Origin: Pseudomonadales bacterium
GTDB lineage: Bacteria > Pseudomonadota > Gammaproteobacteria > Pseudomonadales > IMCC2047
Assembly: GCA_024234615.1 (NCBI GenBank)
Contig: JACKNY010000002.1
Coordinates: 496,001 to 560,000, forward strand
Direction of reading: 5' to 3'
Length of the DNA: 64,000 nucleotides
Below, in pieces: positions 1 to 9,070 of the stretch (position 1 is the stretch's first letter; the number at the start of each line of letters is the position of its first letter). The position numbers and the translations under genes are program-made. The notes beneath the pieces are model-generated. The model did no database searches. It was not told where the DNA came from and saw nothing but the letters and a program-made list of their open reading frames with translations.

Positions 1-989
1 CTGCGCAGATAATCAACCGCTGAAAAATCACTGGCAAAATACAAGTCTAAGCCAAACAAACTCAATCCAAGCGACCCTAAGGGCACAATACCGATTTCAA
101 CTTTATGTCCGGAGAGCTTATCGCATAACAGTGAACCAACTCCTATACCCACGGAAAAAATACAAAGCAACAGCGTCACCACGCTTTCCTGCGCCGACAA
201 TACTTCGATACTGTAATTAGGCAGCTGAGTTAAATAGGAGGCCCCAAGAAACCAAAACCAGGAGATTCCTAATATCGCCAAAAACACCGTACGGTTGCTG
301 TAGGCATAGCGCAAAATAGCACCAGTTTCAGTTAATGGGTTCAGGTTTATTCGTATATCTCTGGCAACCGCATTGACGCGGGGAATCCAAAAGCTAGCGA
401 AACAGCCCAGCAGCGCTAATGTACAAACCAAGACCGAAATCCAGACGGTCTCTTGCTGTGATTGCATTAGCACACCAGCGCTCGCCGTACCTAAGAGTAT
501 CGCCAAAAAAGTACCCATTTCGACAAAGGCATTGCCTGATACCAGTTCATCCTCCTTTAGATATTGGGGAATAATGGAGTATTTTACCGGCCCGAAAAAG
601 GCTGACTGGGTGCCCATTAAAAACAGTACGAGCAACAACCCCCATAAACTCTGAAAATAAAAGGCTGCTGCTGCCCCCATCATTGCCAGCAACTCCGTTA
701 TTTTTAAGAGTTGTATCAATCCTGATTTTTCGTATTTGTCGGCCAACTGCCCAGCCAGTGCGGAGAAAATAAAAAAGGGAAGAATGAACAGGCCGGCGGC
801 GATGTTGTTTAATAAATCCGTATCGAGGCTAGAAAACCGAGTTGCTTGGTAGGCAATCAGGAGTAACAGTGCATTTTTGAACACATTATCGTTGAAGGCT
901 CCTAAAAATTGGGTACAAAAAAAAGGCGCGAAACGCCTTTGCCCAAGCAAGCCAAACTGCCCCTGATTTTTATTGTCATACTCAGTCAT
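1..989 (-). CDS. MFS transporter, lysophospholipid transporter (LplT/Aas N-domain) type, 3' end cut off by window
   Basis: Inner-membrane major facilitator. The frame opens at an ATG at 989 (MTEYDNKNQG...) with AGGA about 11 nt upstream, and stays open through the left edge, so only the first ~329 codons are visible. The N-terminal signature FLGAFNDNVFKNALLLL, followed by repeated hydrophobic helices and GPVKYSIIPQ, is typical of the LplT family and of the transporter half of fused MFS/2-acyl-glycerophosphoethanolamine acyltransferases. Members of this family flip lysophospholipids inward for re-acylation. Whether an acyltransferase domain is fused downstream cannot be seen. It is divergent from yaaA, with about 118 nt between the two starts. 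Confidence 0.85.
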   Translation of the reverse strand, partial: MTEYDNKNQGQFGLLGQRRFAPFFCTQFLGAFNDNVFKNALLLLIAYQATRFSSLDTDLLNNIAAGLFILPFFIFSALAGQLADKYEKSGLIQLLKITELLAMMGAAAAFYFQSLWGLLLVLFLMGTQSAFFGPVKYSIIPQYLKEDELVSGNAFVEMGTFLAILLGTASAGVLMQSQQETVWISVLVCTLALLGCFASFWIPRVNAVARDIRINLNPLTETGAILRYAYSNRTVFLAILGISWFWFLGASYLTQLPNYSIEVLSAQESVVTLLLCIFSVGIGVGSLLCDKLSGHKVEIGIVPLGSLGLSLFGLDLYFASDFSAVDYLR

Positions 990-1107
990 AATATGCTAAA
1001 TCCTAGCAAAATTAATGCTTTCCAGCTAATTAGCCCAATGCTGGGGTTATCTCACACTTTGTTTCATATTAGAATGCTTCTTCTTATCATTTTCACCTGG
1101 AGATCGC

Positions 1108-1881
1108 ATGCTTGTTGTTATTTCGCCAGCCAAGACTTTAAATTTTGAAAGTCCCGCTCGAACCACTGCCAGTTCTATGCCCACGTTCTTAAAGGATTCA
1201 GAACAACTGATTCGGCAATTGCGAAAATTTTCTCCCTCAGAAATTGCGGAGTTAATGAACCTAAGCGATAAATTAGCGGTACTTAACAGCACTCGTTACG
1301 AAAGCTGGAAACTGCCTTTCACCGCAAAAAATGCTAAACAAGCCATGCTCGCTTTTCGTGGAGACGTTTACCTAGGCTTGGATGCTGATAGTTTCACTAA
1401 AAAAGATGACGAGTTTGCGCAACTGCATTTACGAATTCTCTCAGGTCTTTATGGCGTGTTAAAGCCATTGGACTTAATCCAACCATATCGGCTTGAAATG
1501 GGAACTTCTTTAAATACCAGACACGGTAATAATTTGTACCGGTTCTGGGACGATAAAATCACCAATTATTTAAATGCTGAACTTGCTACCCACCAAGATG
1601 GCACTTTGATTAATCTAGCCTCCAACGAGTACTTTAAAGTTTTGCAGACCAAAAAGCTGGATGCAGATATTGTTACTCCGATTTTTAAGGACAAGAAAAA
1701 TGGTCAGTACAAAGTCATTAGTTTTTTTGCTAAAAAGGCGCGCGGCATGATGGCACGCTTTATCATTAAAAAGAAAATTCAGACGCCAGAGGGTATTAAG
1801 CTGTTTGATGTTGGCGGCTATTCTTTTAACCCAGAATTTTCATCCGAAAAAGATTGGGTATTCACCCGCGAAGAACAATAG
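1108..1881 (+). CDS. yaaA: Peroxide stress protein YaaA (DUF328/UPF0246)
   Basis: 257 residues, essentially the length of E. coli YaaA (258). It starts with the family hallmark MLVVISPAKTLNFE and carries the conserved LRILSGLYGVLKPLDLIQPYRLEMG and LINLASNEYFK blocks over its whole length. The family lowers free intracellular iron and protects DNA and proteins during H2O2 stress; it is cytoplasmic and some members bind DNA. CTGGAG lies 6-7 nt before the ATG. Transcribed alone; a hairpin followed by a T-run lies about 40 nt after the stop. Confidence 0.95.
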   Translation: MLVVISPAKTLNFESPARTTASSMPTFLKDSEQLIRQLRKFSPSEIAELMNLSDKLAVLNSTRYESWKLPFTAKNAKQAMLAFRGDVYLGLDADSFTKKDDEFAQLHLRILSGLYGVLKPLDLIQPYRLEMGTSLNTRHGNNLYRFWDDKITNYLNAELATHQDGTLINLASNEYFKVLQTKKLDADIVTPIFKDKKNGQYKVISFFAKKARGMMARFIIKKKIQTPEGIKLFDVGGYSFNPEFSSEKDWVFTREEQ

Positions 1882-1922
1882 CTGGAAGTTAGAAAAGATA
1901 ATATCAGAGAACTCATCGAAGA

Positions 1923-1955
1923 GTGTTCTGTATATTACATTTGAACACCCTTTTT
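1923..1955 (+). terminator. Probable intrinsic terminator after yaaA
   Basis: GTGTTC (1923-1928) pairs with GAACAC (1943-1948), and an inner TGTA/TACA extends the stem over a TTT bulge. CC and five T residues follow on the + strand. It lies about 42 nt past the yaaA stop, before the convergent TonB-domain gene. The bulge makes it only moderately convincing. Confidence 0.45.
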
Positions 1956-1976
1956 GTTTCGTCAGTATAATCAGAT

Positions 1977-2363
1977 CTAGGGAGCGAAGCGGATACGAGC
2001 ACGTGCTAAAGCCATGTCGGGCACGACACTACCGAAATTGGGCTCATATTTCCATTGTTTAACAGCAGTAACCGCTGCATCATTAAATATCCCCTCAGGC
2101 ATTGCATCAACGACTTTAGGAGAAACTACTTCGCCATTAGTATTAATATTATACTCAACAACAACATAACCGACTCGGCTATAACGCAATGCCTTTTCAG
2201 GATAGCTCGGCATCACTCGCTTAACTAACTTATAAAACTCAGCATTATCAGAAAGACGAGAAATACGCTCCTCATCCGTTTCCGCAAATACCGATAGATT
2301 TATTAGCGCCGAACTCAATACCAATATGGCGCCACTCAGCAGCCTTGAAGACTTTAATTTCAT
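1977..2363 (-). CDS. Periplasmic TonB C-terminal domain protein, paralogue 1
   Basis: About 128 residues: a cleavable Sec signal (hydrophobic stretch ending SVFAE) followed directly by a TonB-C fold (PYPEKALR-type segment, GYVVVEYNINTNGEVVSPKVVD, AVKQWKYEP). A normal TonB has an uncleaved membrane anchor and a Pro-rich spanner; both are missing, so this is a free periplasmic or envelope TonB-C module. I take the second ATG (2363): the GAGAGG Shine-Dalgarno is 10 nt from it but only 1 nt from the first ATG (2372). Two paralogues follow upstream. The family is known, but a partner and function for such anchorless forms are not evident here. Confidence 0.85.
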   Translation of the reverse strand: MKLKSSRLLSGAILVLSSALINLSVFAETDEERISRLSDNAEFYKLVKRVMPSYPEKALRYSRVGYVVVEYNINTNGEVVSPKVVDAMPEGIFNDAAVTAVKQWKYEPNFGSVVPDMALARARIRFAP

Positions 2364-2586
2364 ACGAGGCATACCTCTCTAATGATTACCACAAATTACT
2401 TGCCTTGGCTGGGATCAACTCACGTATATCCCTTTAATTAAGACTAGTCAGCATTTTTAGAATCACCAGACGAACTCCCATTCTAATGATTTAAATCATT
2501 AAATCATGCACCACATTCGATAACTTAATAGCCCTATCGAACGGTGGCCATTCTCAATGGCAGTCAATTTTCTTGCAGGTCATAAA

Positions 2587-2623
2587 AAAGCGCTTCACCC
2601 TTCGATTAAGAATGAAGCGCTTT
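2587..2623 (-). terminator. Intrinsic terminator of TonB-domain paralogue 2
   Basis: An 11-bp perfect stem (AAAGCGCTTCA / TGAAGCGCTTT) with a 15-nt loop, followed on the minus strand by a T-run. It sits 16 nt past the stop of the gene ending at 2639, which separates the transcription of paralogues 1 and 2. Confidence 0.8.
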
Positions 2624-2638
2624 ATAATTCAGACTAAA

Positions 2639-3028
2639 CTACTGTAGCGCAAATCGCATACGCGTACGTGCTAACGCTAAATCGGGCTCGACACCATTGA
2701 ACTCAGCGCGATACTTCCACTTTTTAATCGCGGCGAGCGCCGCTTCTTCAAAATATTCAGCGGGGTCCGCATCGATTACCTTAGGATCAACAACCTGGCC
2801 CTCAGGATTAATCGTGTATTCAATTACGACATAACCTTCCTTACCGATGCGCTGGGCTCGACGAGGATATTCCGGTGCCGAACGCTTCACCAACGTATAG
2901 AATTCAGCGTTGTCGGACAACCGCGTCAGGCGCTCATCATCAGTTTCTTGAGCATAGAGGCCACCATAAAATGTGGCTCCGAAGGATAGAATGGCCGCGC
3001 ATAATATCGAGGAAAGCCTTTTGTTCAT
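2639..3028 (-). CDS. Periplasmic TonB C-terminal domain protein, paralogue 2
   Basis: 129 residues with a signal peptide (cleavage near FYGGLYAQE) and a TonB-C domain (SAPEYPRRAQ, GYVVIEYTINPEGQVVDPKVID, AIKKWKYRAEF, LARTRMRF). It is closely similar to the products on both sides, including the shared linker DERLTRLSDNAEFYTLVKR. GAGGCG precedes the ATG by 6 nt. No exbB/exbD is nearby. It has its own terminator, so the three paralogues look like a tandem duplication rather than one operon. Confidence 0.88.
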   Translation of the reverse strand: MNKRLSSILCAAILSFGATFYGGLYAQETDDERLTRLSDNAEFYTLVKRSAPEYPRRAQRIGKEGYVVIEYTINPEGQVVDPKVIDADPAEYFEEAALAAIKKWKYRAEFNGVEPDLALARTRMRFALQ

Positions 3029-3218
3029 ATTACGCCTCTTTAAAAAACCGGTATGACTGAATTTTTCTTAATATCCCTCTTCATTTTGCAAAACAAATAA
3101 AGCGATATTCCTTCTTCATAAATTCAGTTTAGTAAAAATTTGCAACTCATCAACCACATCCCGAAAAAGAATGCAATATTATTTGCGTCAGAACACCAAG
3201 GCATAATCTTAATTACCC

Positions 3219-4466
3219 CTAGTCAGCATAGGAAAAAAGCATACGAGTGCGCGCTAATGCGTCAGCTGGTTCAATATCCTTAAAATTTGCCTCATATTGC
3301 CACTGCTTGATCGCAGTGAGCGCCGCCTTATCAAAAATATCATTTGGTTGCGACTCGATCACTACAGGGTTGGTTACTACACCCTCGGGATTAATCCTGT
3401 ATTCAATTACCACATAACCTTTAAACCCACCTCGTAACGCCCTTTTTGGAAACTCCGGCGCTACGCGCTTCACCAAAGTATAGTATTCGTAGTTGTTGGA
3501 TAACCGAGCATTGCGCTGCTCTTCAGTTTCCTCTTGTATTGCTACTGCGCGCTGCTCTGCTTCCTGTGCTGCCTCCAACGCCTGCTGCTGTTTTAGTGCC
3601 TCCGCGGCAAGTGCAATGAGCTCTTGCTCCCTAGCGTCAACTGCTTTTTGTAACGATACTTGACAAGCATCCGTATCTTGACGCAATTTGGCAATCTCAT
3701 TGAACTGTTCGCTGTCATTTGTAATTTCGCCAACCGTGAATAATTCTTGATTCGGTATTTGCGTCATTCTTTTCTGTAATGACTGCCATTTTATTCTAGT
3801 CTCAGCCAACCCTACTTCGTCAGCACTCGATAATTGACTTTCCAGCCCTAACAAGGCTTGGCAAGAATCCAACGTTTTCTGTATGTACTCCACGCTTTCT
3901 TGTATAGCTGAAGCTATTTCATTTTGTCGTGAACTCTCTACTTCAATATCTTGTGAAACCCGGTCACAACGGCGCATATCGGTTCTTACGGAAAATACTT
4001 CAAGTATCGCGTCCGTAATTTGAACGGCTTCTTCCTTATATTTCAAATACTGGGAATAGGATTTTTTAGCATGACTTAATTCACTGTTGCGCAAATACTC
4101 TGCTGCCTCACCACAGGCCGCCACGCCCAATGTAAACACCGGTAACGCCTCTGTACGCAAGATATCTGCACCTACCGTATCGCAATAACTGACAATACGG
4201 TCAACATCCTCATCTTTTTTTTCAAAAATTCTCTTATCCAACACAGCTGCTTGATCTTTTAAATCCAAATAAACGGCATAGGCCGATTTTGCTTGTTCCA
4301 GATCTTTGCGTCGCAGTAAATGTGCGTTTTTACATTCGGTGTAACCCTGCTGCATAAGATCCAACGCTCTCGCGTTGGCGCCCTGCGTTTCAATAGGAAG
4401 CAATAGCGCACACACTAGGCTAGCGCTTGTTATAAGCTGTCTCAGTATTGTCTTTATCCTGCTCAT
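3219..4466 (-). CDS. Secreted helical protein with C-terminal TonB-C domain, paralogue 3
   Basis: About 415 residues from the ATG at 4466 (MSRIKTILRQ); an upstream ATG at 4487 is in frame but lacks a ribosome site. After a signal peptide (LVCALLLPIETQGA) come two similar helical segments (LEQAKSAYAVYLDLK and LSHAKKSYSQYLKYK) that look like an internal duplication. A coiled-coil region rich in Gln/Glu/Ala (about residues 180-320) follows, then the same TonB-C module as its two neighbours (RNARLSNNYEYYTLVKR, GYVVIEYRINPEGVV). The helical part could act as a periplasmic spacer. Family membership of the C-terminus is clear; function is unknown. Confidence 0.85.
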   Translation of the reverse strand: MSRIKTILRQLITSASLVCALLLPIETQGANARALDLMQQGYTECKNAHLLRRKDLEQAKSAYAVYLDLKDQAAVLDKRIFEKKDEDVDRIVSYCDTVGADILRTEALPVFTLGVAACGEAAEYLRNSELSHAKKSYSQYLKYKEEAVQITDAILEVFSVRTDMRRCDRVSQDIEVESSRQNEIASAIQESVEYIQKTLDSCQALLGLESQLSSADEVGLAETRIKWQSLQKRMTQIPNQELFTVGEITNDSEQFNEIAKLRQDTDACQVSLQKAVDAREQELIALAAEALKQQQALEAAQEAEQRAVAIQEETEEQRNARLSNNYEYYTLVKRVAPEFPKRALRGGFKGYVVIEYRINPEGVVTNPVVIESQPNDIFDKAALTAIKQWQYEANFKDIEPADALARTRMLFSYAD

Positions 4467-4569
4467 TAAAATCCCGACCCACTCCATTGATGGACTAATG
4501 TTTCCAGTGAAACCACTAACATACAGACTAGTAAAGATTACAAATTGGTCAAATTCTATATTTAACCGA

Positions 4570-6513
4570 TTATTTGGAGGAGAGAATCAGAGGTGGCATT
4601 GGGCAATTAATCGCATCAGCAAATGCACGAACAAGCTCCACCTCGATGGGCTGAATAACTGTATCATGGGTTACACATCGGCATAGGGCTTTAAGCAATC
4701 GTGGTTTAAGCAGGGGTTTTAGCTGATTTAGTGCGCTAATGGCACGCGATAAATCTCGTAACTGATAGTCACCAGGGCTTACAAATCGAAGCCTTGCTAA
4801 CCCGATCATTTCTTTAGCGGCGTGAAAACTTGCTAACGCTAAGGCATCGGATTCAGCGCCAGCTGATGCTAATGCGGATAACACCAACCCAGTGGCTTTA
4901 GAAACAGGCTTGAATGACCTGACACTGCCGTTAACGAGCAACTGATCTGATTTTGGTTCCATGTGGTGCAGAACAATTCGATACAAGGCCCACTCAAATA
5001 GCTCGACCTGATTATCAGCCTTCATCAGTGCAGCCAAGTTCAATTTAAACACCTGATACTGTGTTTTGCTGAGTTGCTTTAACGTGGGCAAACATAGATC
5101 CAGCAGTGGTAGTCGTAGGTTCGATTGTTTGAGCTCAAGACAATTAATCTGTTTTGCATACTGATATACCAACGGATCTGCCGACTGCTGTAATTGTCGC
5201 CATTGCTGTTGTTCTATGTCCGGCCTGCTATCAAGAAGCAGGCAATAAACCAGAGCCCGGGCTCCGTAAGGCTCGCGTGCGGCATTTTTTATCTCATCGG
5301 GTAAGTTCTGCAACCAGTCCTGAGCGTAGGCCAAATGGGCTAAATCTATTTCACCAATACTATCAACCAAAGAATTGGCGTTTACCTGTTTCATATCGAC
5401 GGCATTGGACAAACCAATAACCTTTTCTTGTCTGTTATCGATGTGTGCAGATCCAGTCATAGGGACTACTGGCGTCACTCGCGGGAATTGCCCATCCCAG
5501 CGCGGTTCAATTCTACGAATACGCTCAGATAAGGGCGGATGAGTTGCCAATATAGAGCCTAAAAAGGGCTTTACTGCCTGCCCAAAAAATAAGTGGCTCA
5601 CCTCACTTGCATTGGGGTGTTCTATTTGAGAACCATGAACAACAGCCCCTATTTTTTTGAGCGCACCACTGATACCTTCCGGGTTGCGAGTAAACTGTAC
5701 CGCCGAAGCATCCGCCAGAAACTCTCGCTGCCGGCTCACCGCCGCTTTGATGAGATTACCAAAAAAAGTACCCGTATAACCGATCGTCATCAGCCCCGCC
5801 CCCAAGGCTAGAAAGGGAAGCGCACCATTATTCTTACCTGAGCGCCCTCTATAACCAGTGCGAGAAACGCTACGTAAGAGGTAATAACCGATAATGCCGA
5901 TTACCAAAATACCGTGCAAAACCCCAATCAACCGGAGATTAAGACGCATATCCCCATTCAGGATATGACTGAACTCATGGGCAATCACGCCTTGCAATTC
6001 ATGTCTGTCCAGCAGCTCGATACACCCCCTGGTAATACCAATGACCGCGTCGGCAGTTGAATTCCCAGCGGCAAAAGCATTGATGCTTGTTTCTTCAAGC
6101 AAATAAACTGGCGGTACCGGCGTACCGGAAGCAATCGCCATTTCTTCCACCACGTTCAGAATTTTTCTCTCGTTAGGCTTATCGGTATTGGGAATAATGA
6201 GCTGACCACCCATCGCTTCGGCTACTGCACTCCCACCGCTGCTCAATTGGGCCATTTTATAAAGGCTCGCAAGCGACACAATACCGAGAATGGTCAGGCT
6301 TATCGTTGCCAGAAGACTCCAGCTAAAATAATCAAAGATGACCAAATAGCTTTCTGAACTGTCCCCACTTAGAGCAAAGCCCTTGAGGAAAGCTATAGCG
6401 ATAACGACCAGAAGATTAGTTAGTGCTATCAGGCAAACTACCGCAAGCAAAAAAAAGAATACAAGCCACCCAGTGCGTTTACGCGCCTGGTCTTGATGCT
6501 CAAAAAAATTCAT
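4570..6513 (-). CDS. M48 family membrane metalloprotease with long C-terminal extension
   Basis: 647 residues. Two N-terminal membrane helices (about 17-48 and 62-90) precede a gluzincin domain with HEFSH at residues 189-193 and the third zinc-ligand region REFLADASAVQF. Two further hydrophobic segments lie between them (about 200-215 and 230-255). HtpX is about 290 residues, so the C-terminal half (about 330-647) is an extra cytoplasmic-looking helical domain. It starts 18 nt after the lemA stop; the LemA/M48 pair recurs in many bacteria and is thought to act in membrane protein quality control. No ATG closer to the protease domain is needed. Confidence 0.92.
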   Translation of the reverse strand: MNFFEHQDQARKRTGWLVFFFLLAVVCLIALTNLLVVIAIAFLKGFALSGDSSESYLVIFDYFSWSLLATISLTILGIVSLASLYKMAQLSSGGSAVAEAMGGQLIIPNTDKPNERKILNVVEEMAIASGTPVPPVYLLEETSINAFAAGNSTADAVIGITRGCIELLDRHELQGVIAHEFSHILNGDMRLNLRLIGVLHGILVIGIIGYYLLRSVSRTGYRGRSGKNNGALPFLALGAGLMTIGYTGTFFGNLIKAAVSRQREFLADASAVQFTRNPEGISGALKKIGAVVHGSQIEHPNASEVSHLFFGQAVKPFLGSILATHPPLSERIRRIEPRWDGQFPRVTPVVPMTGSAHIDNRQEKVIGLSNAVDMKQVNANSLVDSIGEIDLAHLAYAQDWLQNLPDEIKNAAREPYGARALVYCLLLDSRPDIEQQQWRQLQQSADPLVYQYAKQINCLELKQSNLRLPLLDLCLPTLKQLSKTQYQVFKLNLAALMKADNQVELFEWALYRIVLHHMEPKSDQLLVNGSVRSFKPVSKATGLVLSALASAGAESDALALASFHAAKEMIGLARLRFVSPGDYQLRDLSRAISALNQLKPLLKPRLLKALCRCVTHDTVIQPIEVELVRAFADAINCPMPPLILSSK

Positions 6514-6531
6514 TGAGTTGGCGAGTATTAC

Positions 6532-7128
6532 TTAGAATTTTACTGTCGGTACCTTTTGTATTTCCTCACGATCCTCAAATTCTAGCAGAGTTGCATCCTG
6601 GCCATGACCAAAGATTGGCGACAGCACGACTGGTGGGAAGCTTTGCCGATAGGTATTGTAGCTGGTAACGGCATCGTTAAAGGCTTGACGAGAAAATGCG
6701 ACACGGTTTTCCGTGCTAGTTAATTCTTCCGAAAGCTGCATCATATTTTCATTGGCTTTAAGCTCAGGGTAGGCTTCCATCACCACATTCAAACGCCCTA
6801 AAGCGCCTGACAATATCCCCTCAGCCCCATTCAACTCTCCTATCGCCGCCGCACTGGAAGGATTCGCTGCTGCCGCTTTCAACCCAGCCATTGCTTGATT
6901 ACGCGCAGCAATGACCGCTTCTAAGGTTTCCCGTTCATGGGCGATATAGGCTTTAGCGGTTTCGACGAGGTTAGGGATTAGGTCGTAGCGTCGTTTAAGC
7001 TGTACTTCAATTTGAGAAAAGGCATTTTGGTACCGATTTTTTAATGCGACTAACTTGTTATAAATACTGATGATCGAGAATAACAAAACCGCCACAACCA
7101 CCCAAAAAATAATATTACTGATTGCCAT
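6532..7128 (-). CDS. lemA: LemA family protein
   Basis: 198 residues. A single N-terminal membrane helix (about 5-25) with a short external tail is followed by the conserved LemA helical domain: YNKLVALKNRYQNAFSQIEVQLKRRYDLIPNLVE, split across residues 23-57, then AVIAARNQA and the AYPELKANENM motif. It is first in a two-gene operon with the M48 protease. The family is widespread, with a coiled alpha-helical bundle on the membrane surface; the biochemical role is unsettled. Confidence 0.95.
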   Translation of the reverse strand: MAISNIIFWVVVAVLLFSIISIYNKLVALKNRYQNAFSQIEVQLKRRYDLIPNLVETAKAYIAHERETLEAVIAARNQAMAGLKAAAANPSSAAAIGELNGAEGILSGALGRLNVVMEAYPELKANENMMQLSEELTSTENRVAFSRQAFNDAVTSYNTYRQSFPPVVLSPIFGHGQDATLLEFEDREEIQKVPTVKF

Positions 7129-7233
7129 GATATTTTCCTTCTATAGTGACAGATTAGTTTAGTAAATTAGGCCAATTTCGCCAGATACCACTATAATCTC
7201 GATTTATGTATTCTCTTAAACTTACCGATTTAC

Positions 7234-7581
7234 ATGATTAGAACCGTCATTTATGTACTTGGAGCGCTAGCGCTTCACCAGACGAATTTTAGTCACCCGA
7301 ACGCTTTCTATCATCTTTTTTTGCCAATCATAGACGTTGTTTTTCTCATTTTTCTATGCTGGCAAATGATCTTTTTTTTCACACTCAACAATTTTTCAAA
7401 CGGGAAAAGCTATGGTTTCCATGATCTAATTATCGATATTTATGACCTGCGCTATGACATTCAAGATCATGGTTTAACCTACGCAATGATTAATCTTTTG
7501 TTAAATCTGATTGATTTTATCTGTATCTTTTTATCCGTCTTTTATTACTACTCACTCACCATTGAGCTGGTGGTCAGTTAG
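7234..7581 (+). CDS. Small hypothetical membrane protein
   Basis: 115 residues with strong hydrophobic stretches at about 27-52 and 85-110 and a charged middle (HDLIIDIYDLRYDIQDHG). I recognise no family. The Shine-Dalgarno is weak, and its 3' end overlaps the convergent MFS gene by 30 nt, so it may not be real. In its favour are the orderly hydrophobic/charged pattern and a free 100-nt leader after the divergent lemA start. Confidence 0.4.
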   Translation: MIRTVIYVLGALALHQTNFSHPNAFYHLFLPIIDVVFLIFLCWQMIFFFTLNNFSNGKSYGFHDLIIDIYDLRYDIQDHGLTYAMINLLLNLIDFICIFLSVFYYYSLTIELVVS

Positions 7582-8850
7582 ATCCGGATAGCTTTTTAAC
7601 AACACAATCAGCACAATACCCACTGCTACCAACACTGCAACCAACCAAAGCGCATTGATGTAATTCCCAGCACTATCGAAGTAACGCCCCATCGCATAAG
7701 CACCCATAGCAGAGCCCAGCTGGAAAGCTGCGAACATGACTCCATAGATTTGCCCAAAGGCTTTAGGACCAAAGTAACGGCTAACAATGTAAGCAATTTC
7801 ACTGATTTCGGAGCCTGTCGCCAAACCCACTAACACGGCGGCAAAAAATACAATGGGCCCAGCGGTTCCAGTAGCTAAAATCACCACCCCCACGAATAAC
7901 CCGAGTAAAAATATTGCTGCTACATAAGGCGCGAAATAGCGATCCATCAAAAATCCTGCAAAAATTCGCCCAAAAATCAAACCAAAACCGAGACTACTCA
8001 TGCACATCGCCGCTGTGGCTGGGGCTATTCCACGCCCAATCAACAGTGGCACCAAGTGTGCCAAGATACTGGTAATACCAATACCTATTAAGGCGAAAGA
8101 GCCAAAAATCAGCCAATAACTTCTCGTTCTCATTGCCTCGTTCGCGGTCAAACCAATATCGGCGTCGGTCGCGGGCACCGCTCTACTTTCGTCGGCAGGG
8201 CTGGCATTTCCATCGGGTTGTAAACCCAACTCCTGAGGCGTTTCACGTAGCAAAAAATAGGTCAGTGGAAACGATATAAAAAGCACCATACCCGCAAAAG
8301 TCAGATAAGCTTCCCGCCAGCCCCAATTTTCGATAATGAACTGGGCAATAGCCGGCATAATGGTTGCGCCAACACCGAAACCAGCAAGAGAAATACCCAG
8401 CGCAATGCCGCGTTTCTTTGCAAACCAAGCAATCATTACCCGCGAATAACTGAGAGGCAGTGTGCCGGCACCTAGAAAGGGAATCAACAAGTGCATCGCA
8501 TAGTAGTACCAAATATTGCCATTGAGCTGGCTCATCGAAGCCACACAAAGCCCCAGCAATATCACCGAGACCAGCATCACTCGTCGCACACCCATTCTAT
8601 CGACCAACACCCCTAGTAGCGGCGATGCGAACACCACCGTGATGTTGGCAATGGTCAGCGCCAACGACATCGGACCCCGCTGCCAACCAAATTCGGCTTC
8701 GAGTGGTGTAATAAAAGTACCGAACACAAAAACTGTGAACATGGCGTAGCTAAGCGCCAGACCGATAAAACTGGCAAGCACGTTCCACCAGCCATAAAAA
8801 ATTTTATTCGAGAGTTGTACTTTTTGAACTGAGGCAGGGCTTTCAGGCAT
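7552..8850 (-). CDS. MFS transporter, OFA/monocarboxylate-type
   Basis: 432 residues, twelve predicted helices. The start FYGWWNVLASFIGLALSYAM and the GVLVDRMGVRRVML loop-2 motif are characteristic of the oxalate:formate antiporter/monocarboxylate branch of the major facilitators. A cytoplasmic central loop (about residues 205-230, rich in Asp/Ala/Glu) divides the two halves. The substrate is probably a small carboxylate, which is an inference from the family. It is transcribed alone; no linked metabolic gene suggests a substrate. Confidence 0.88.
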   Translation of the reverse strand: MPESPASVQKVQLSNKIFYGWWNVLASFIGLALSYAMFTVFVFGTFITPLEAEFGWQRGPMSLALTIANITVVFASPLLGVLVDRMGVRRVMLVSVILLGLCVASMSQLNGNIWYYYAMHLLIPFLGAGTLPLSYSRVMIAWFAKKRGIALGISLAGFGVGATIMPAIAQFIIENWGWREAYLTFAGMVLFISFPLTYFLLRETPQELGLQPDGNASPADESRAVPATDADIGLTANEAMRTRSYWLIFGSFALIGIGITSILAHLVPLLIGRGIAPATAAMCMSSLGFGLIFGRIFAGFLMDRYFAPYVAAIFLLGLFVGVVILATGTAGPIVFFAAVLVGLATGSEISEIAYIVSRYFGPKAFGQIYGVMFAAFQLGSAMGAYAMGRYFDSAGNYINALWLVAVLVAVGIVLIVLLKSYPDLTDHQLNGE

Positions 8851-8929
8851 CTCAGAGGGAGTCCATTGTACAGTTACGAATCAGTGAAAGAACTGATCGC
8901 TTAAACCGTTTGTTATTATTCCGCCATAG

Positions 8930-9058
8930 CTTGCCACGAATTAAAAAACAACGCAAAGCCAGCGCTGTAAGTACGATGGACTTTAAATTAAGAAACAGCA
9001 GGAACGCCGAGCGGGAAGGGAAGAAAACGTAAGGGCCAGGAACTCTGGCCCTTTTTTT
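8930..9058 (+). ncRNA. Candidate small RNA ending in a strong terminator
   Basis: The 220-bp gap between two minus-strand genes ends on the plus strand in a textbook terminator (9031-9058), although no plus-strand gene precedes it. The stretch before it carries several GGA triplets (in ATGGAC, CAGGAAC, and again in the terminator loop), reminiscent of CsrA/RsmA-binding RNAs. I see no clear promoter, and the 5' end given here is a guess. Confidence 0.3.
9031..9058 (+). terminator. Strong rho-independent terminator, plus strand
   Basis: AAGGGCCAG (9031-9039) / CTGGCCCTT (9045-9053) with a GAACT loop, followed by a run of T residues on the plus strand. On the minus strand the tail is TTACG, so it is a poorer terminator for serC, which ends at 9071. 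Confidence 0.8.
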
Positions 9059-9070
9059 AAAGTTTGTCGA

